Origin: JAAEUE01 sp039180225
Lineage (GTDB): Bacteria > Pseudomonadota > Alphaproteobacteria > Rhizobiales > CAJQND01
Assembly: GCA_039180225.1 (NCBI GenBank)
Contig: JBCDDQ010000176.1
Coordinates: 1-9,992, forward strand
Reading direction: 5' to 3'
Length of the DNA: 9,992 bases
In this document: positions 7,887 to 9,992 of the stretch, in pieces
Numbering within the stretch: position 1 is the stretch's first letter
How the letters are laid out: every line of letters begins with the position of its first letter
The notes under the pieces: model-generated
Databases searched by the model: none
Seen by the model: the letters and a program-made list of their open reading frames with translations, nothing else
Told to the model about the DNA's origin: nothing
Position numbers and translations under genes: made by a program

Positions 7887-8947
7887 TAGAGCAGCTTTCC
7901 TTCCCGGTCAAAATACATGGACTTCGCAAGCTCCGCATAGAAGGCCACGCGCTCGCCCACTTCAAAGGGGTGGATACCGTGCGATTGAGAGATCCAGGTC
8001 TGTTGGCCGAGATCGAAATGGATGACGCTCTCAGAGCCGCTCAACTCGGTGATCAGCACATCCCCTTCGATTTTCACGGCAGATTTGCTGGTGCGCACCG
8101 GGCTGATCAAATGGGGCCGGGTGCCGATGGTGTAAGAGCCGTCGGCAAGGGCTTTCTGAGCTTTGGGCGCCGGCCAGCTGACCTGCTCGGTGAGATGGAA
8201 ACGGGTACCGCGTTTTCTCACAGTGGCCACATTTATGGGGGGGTCGGAAAACACTTGCGCGCTCAACAGGTCGCCCGGCTGACGGTAGAGGCTGGCGGTG
8301 GGCCCGAACTGGGTGACGCGGCCTTCATGCAACGTGGCAGTATGGCCGCCCAGGAGCAGGGCCTCGCTGGGTTCGGTTGTGGCATAGACCACCGTGCACT
8401 TGCGTCCGGCAAATAGCTTGGGCAGCTCGTCGCGCAACTCTTCGCGCAGCTTGAAGTCGAGGTTGGCGAGGGGCTCATCCAACAGCACAAGATCGGCATC
8501 TTTCACCAAGGCCCGCGCAAGCGCTGTGCGCTGTTGCTGGCCGCCGGAGAGCTGGCTTGGCCGGCGCTCCAGCATGGGCGTCAGCTGCAGGAGATCGGCA
8601 ATCTCGCGTACCTTTTTGTCGACCTCCGCACGCGCCATGTGTGTTACTCTCAAGGGTGAGGCGATGTTCTCATAAACGGAAAAGTTGGGATAGTTGATGA
8701 ACTGCTGGTGCACCATGGAGACGTTGCGCTTCTGCACCGAAACCCCGGTCACGTCCTTACCTTCAAACCACACTTCCCCGGAGGTGGGGCGCTCAAGACC
8801 GGCCATGAGATGCATGAGGCTGGTCTTGCCGGACAGGGTGGTGCCCAGAAGAATGTTGAACCCTTGAGGCGCAAGGTCCAACGAACAGGGGTAGATATGC
8901 GTCTCCGCCCCTACCCGTTTCACAACGTCCTTTAAAATCAGAGACAT
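7886..8947 (-). CDS. glpS: ABC transporter ATPase lacking the H-loop histidine (GlpS-like)
   Basis: This 353-residue cytoplasmic ATPase pairs with the neighbouring T subunit. Walker A is GTTLSGKT (35-42), which keeps the key Gly, Lys and Thr but lacks the usual GPSGCGK form. The Q-loop is Gln81. The signature is canonical (LSGGQ, 133-137), and Walker B with catalytic Glu is LVLLDEP (Asp157-Glu158). The H-loop histidine is missing: the segment reads YATTEPSEA, where relatives read YVTHDQTEA, so Thr191 replaces His. A TOBE-like region follows from about residue 240. I chose the ATG at 8947 (MSLILKDVVKRVG), which matches the usual family start. The open frame continues to a TTG at 8983 without a ribosome-binding site. 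It is the first gene after the hairpin that follows the binding-protein gene. Confidence 0.92.
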
Positions 8948-9075
8948 TGACGCCGTCCGCCGCTCCCCACACTCAAGCTCCAAACAGACTACTTGAATTA
9001 TGTCCTTAAAGAAAACTCAGCCGGGACGCTGTGAGCATCCCGGCTGAGCGATTTCGCGTGATGCCGGCGGCCTGC
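8948..9075 (-). other. intercistronic gap between the binding-protein and ATPase S genes
   Basis: These 128 nt are the only real gap in an otherwise tightly packed operon. The gap holds the terminator-like hairpin listed separately, a short AT-rich stretch (about 8990-9015) and a GC-rich leader before the ATPase S ATG. I found no convincing separate promoter for ATPase S, so its transcription probably depends on read-through past the hairpin, though a non-canonical promoter cannot be excluded. Confidence 0.6.
9008..9048 (-). terminator. Rho-independent terminator-like hairpin after the binding-protein gene
   Basis: The arms at 9016-9026 (CTCAGCCGGGA) and 9038-9048 (TCCCGGCTGAG) are a perfect 11-bp GC-rich inverted repeat with an 11-nt loop, in which GCT/AGC can pair further. 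On the minus-strand transcript the stem is followed directly by UUUUCUUU. It begins 27 nt after the binding-protein stop. This is the classic form of an intrinsic terminator. Inside an ABC-importer operon such an element normally gives partial termination and protects the upstream message, so that binding protein exceeds membrane components. Confidence 0.85.
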
Positions 9076-9992
9076 TCAGCCTTGTTTCCAGCGCTTGATC
9101 AGTTCGTCATAATCGACGGTTTCCCCTTTGGGCTTTTCATTGTCCAGCTTCGCCTTGGGCGAGCCTTCTTTGTTCAGCCACTCTGAGGGGTCTTTTTCTT
9201 CATTGAGCCGCGGGCCGCAGCCGCCATAGATCTTGGCACGCTCGTCCGCGGACTGCATGCGGGCCATGGTCTGGTCCATCTCTGCGGCTAGCCGGTCCAT
9301 GGCCTGTTGCGGGGTAAACGCGCCGGAGTTCACATCCCCGATCTGCTGCCACCAGATTTGCGCCAGCTTGGGATAGTCCGGGACGTTGACACCGGTCGGA
9401 GTCCACAGCACCCGGTCAGGCGAGCGGTAGAACTCAACCAGCCCGCCAAGGTTCGGCGCGCGTTCGGTAAAGCTCTCATGGTTTACCGAGCTGTCGCGGA
9501 TAAAGGTCAGGCCCACATGGCTCTTCTTCACGTCCACAGTCTTGGAGACCACGAACTGTGCGTAGAGCCAGGCAGCTTTGCGGCGATCAACCGGCGTCGA
9601 CTTAAACAGCGTCCAGGACCCGGCGTCCTGATAGCCGAGCTTCTGGCCTTTTTGCCAATACGGACCGTGGGGTGATGGAGCCATGCGCCAGAGCGGCTTG
9701 CCTGCGTCGTCCACCGTGTTGTTGCCATCAGCTTTGGGTTTCACCATGGAGGCGGTGAAGGCGGTGTACCAGAATATCTGCTGGGCCACGTTGCCTTGGC
9801 TGAGGGCCGGCAGTGACTGATAGAAGTCATAGCTGGCCGCACCGGGAGGAGCATACTTGCGCAGCCACTCATCCCACTTGCGGATGGCGTAGACCGCAGC
9901 CGGGCCATTGGCTGCTCCGCCGCGCGAAACCGAAGCACCGACGGGATTGCACGTGCCGGGTTCCATGCGGATGCCCCATTCGTCCACCGGCA
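9076..9992 (-). CDS. glpV: glycerol-type ABC transporter solute-binding protein, C-terminal part (GlpV-like)
   Basis: This is the C-terminal 300-odd residues of a periplasmic family 1 solute-binding protein. The frame is open through the right edge, so the signal peptide and N-terminal lobe are outside the window and the GTG at 9987 is not the start. Visible features are aromatic-rich segments typical of this class (WYTAFTASM, WRMAPSPHGPYW, AGSWTLFKSTP), a helical C-terminal region (QQAMDRLAAEMDQTMARMQ) and the tail KLDNEKPKGETVDYDELIKRWKQG. That tail resembles, from memory, annotated glycerol-importer binding proteins. The protein would capture substrate in the periplasm and deliver it to permeases P and Q. 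Glycerol is inferred from the cluster (two ATPases plus DUF2160); a related polyol or glycerol phosphate is the alternative. The gene is the most upstream operon member visible and is followed by a strong hairpin. Confidence 0.88.
   Translation of the reverse strand, partial: PVDEWGIRMEPGTCNPVGASVSRGGAANGPAAVYAIRKWDEWLRKYAPPGAASYDFYQSLPALSQGNVAQQIFWYTAFTASMVKPKADGNNTVDDAGKPLWRMAPSPHGPYWQKGQKLGYQDAGSWTLFKSTPVDRRKAAWLYAQFVVSKTVDVKKSHVGLTFIRDSSVNHESFTERAPNLGGLVEFYRSPDRVLWTPTGVNVPDYPKLAQIWWQQIGDVNSGAFTPQQAMDRLAAEMDQTMARMQSADERAKIYGGCGPRLNEEKDPSEWLNKEGSPKAKLDNEKPKGETVDYDELIKRWKQG

Overview
The window looks like a GC-rich stretch of an alphaproteobacterial chromosome. I infer this from the gene families: a two-ATPase glycerol-type ABC importer with its small DUF2160 membrane protein, and a soluble PAS-type hybrid histidine kinase. 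The genus cannot be fixed from this sequence. I see no RNA genes, mobile elements, CRISPR arrays or prophage, and nearly all of the DNA is coding.

Layout: (1) 2-1123, plus strand: most of a DegT/DnrJ/EryC1/StrS sugar-aminotransferase-like protein whose N-terminus lies off the left edge. Asn stands where the PLP-binding lysine should be. (2) 1120-3747, minus strand: a large soluble hybrid sensor histidine kinase (PAS-PAS-HisKA-HATPase-REC-REC). (3) 3748-3976: a divergent intergenic region with two inverted repeats. (4) 3977-4849, plus strand: a LysR-type regulator. (5) 4846-9992, minus strand: an ABC importer operon, read right to left as solute-binding protein (N-terminus off the right edge), ATPase S, ATPase T, permease P, permease Q and DUF2160 protein U.

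The importer closely resembles the glycerol uptake system GlpSTPQUV described in Rhizobium leguminosarum. It has two different ATPases instead of one, two permeases of the MalF/MalG type, and the characteristic three-helix DUF2160 protein. The genes are tightly coupled: S/T overlap as TAATG, P/Q overlap as TGATG, and the T/P and Q/U gaps are 7 and 11 nt. The exception is a 128-nt gap after the binding-protein gene. It holds a strong hairpin followed by a U-rich run on the transcript strand, which probably lets the binding protein be made in excess of the membrane parts. The two ATPases have complementary motif losses that predict one normal and one degenerate ATP site.

Nothing here is clearly a new system. 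The points most worth a second look are the lysine-less DegT protein, the asymmetric ATPase pair, the intra-operon terminator-like hairpin, and two convergent gene pairs that each end in the same 4-nt CTAA stop-on-stop overlap.
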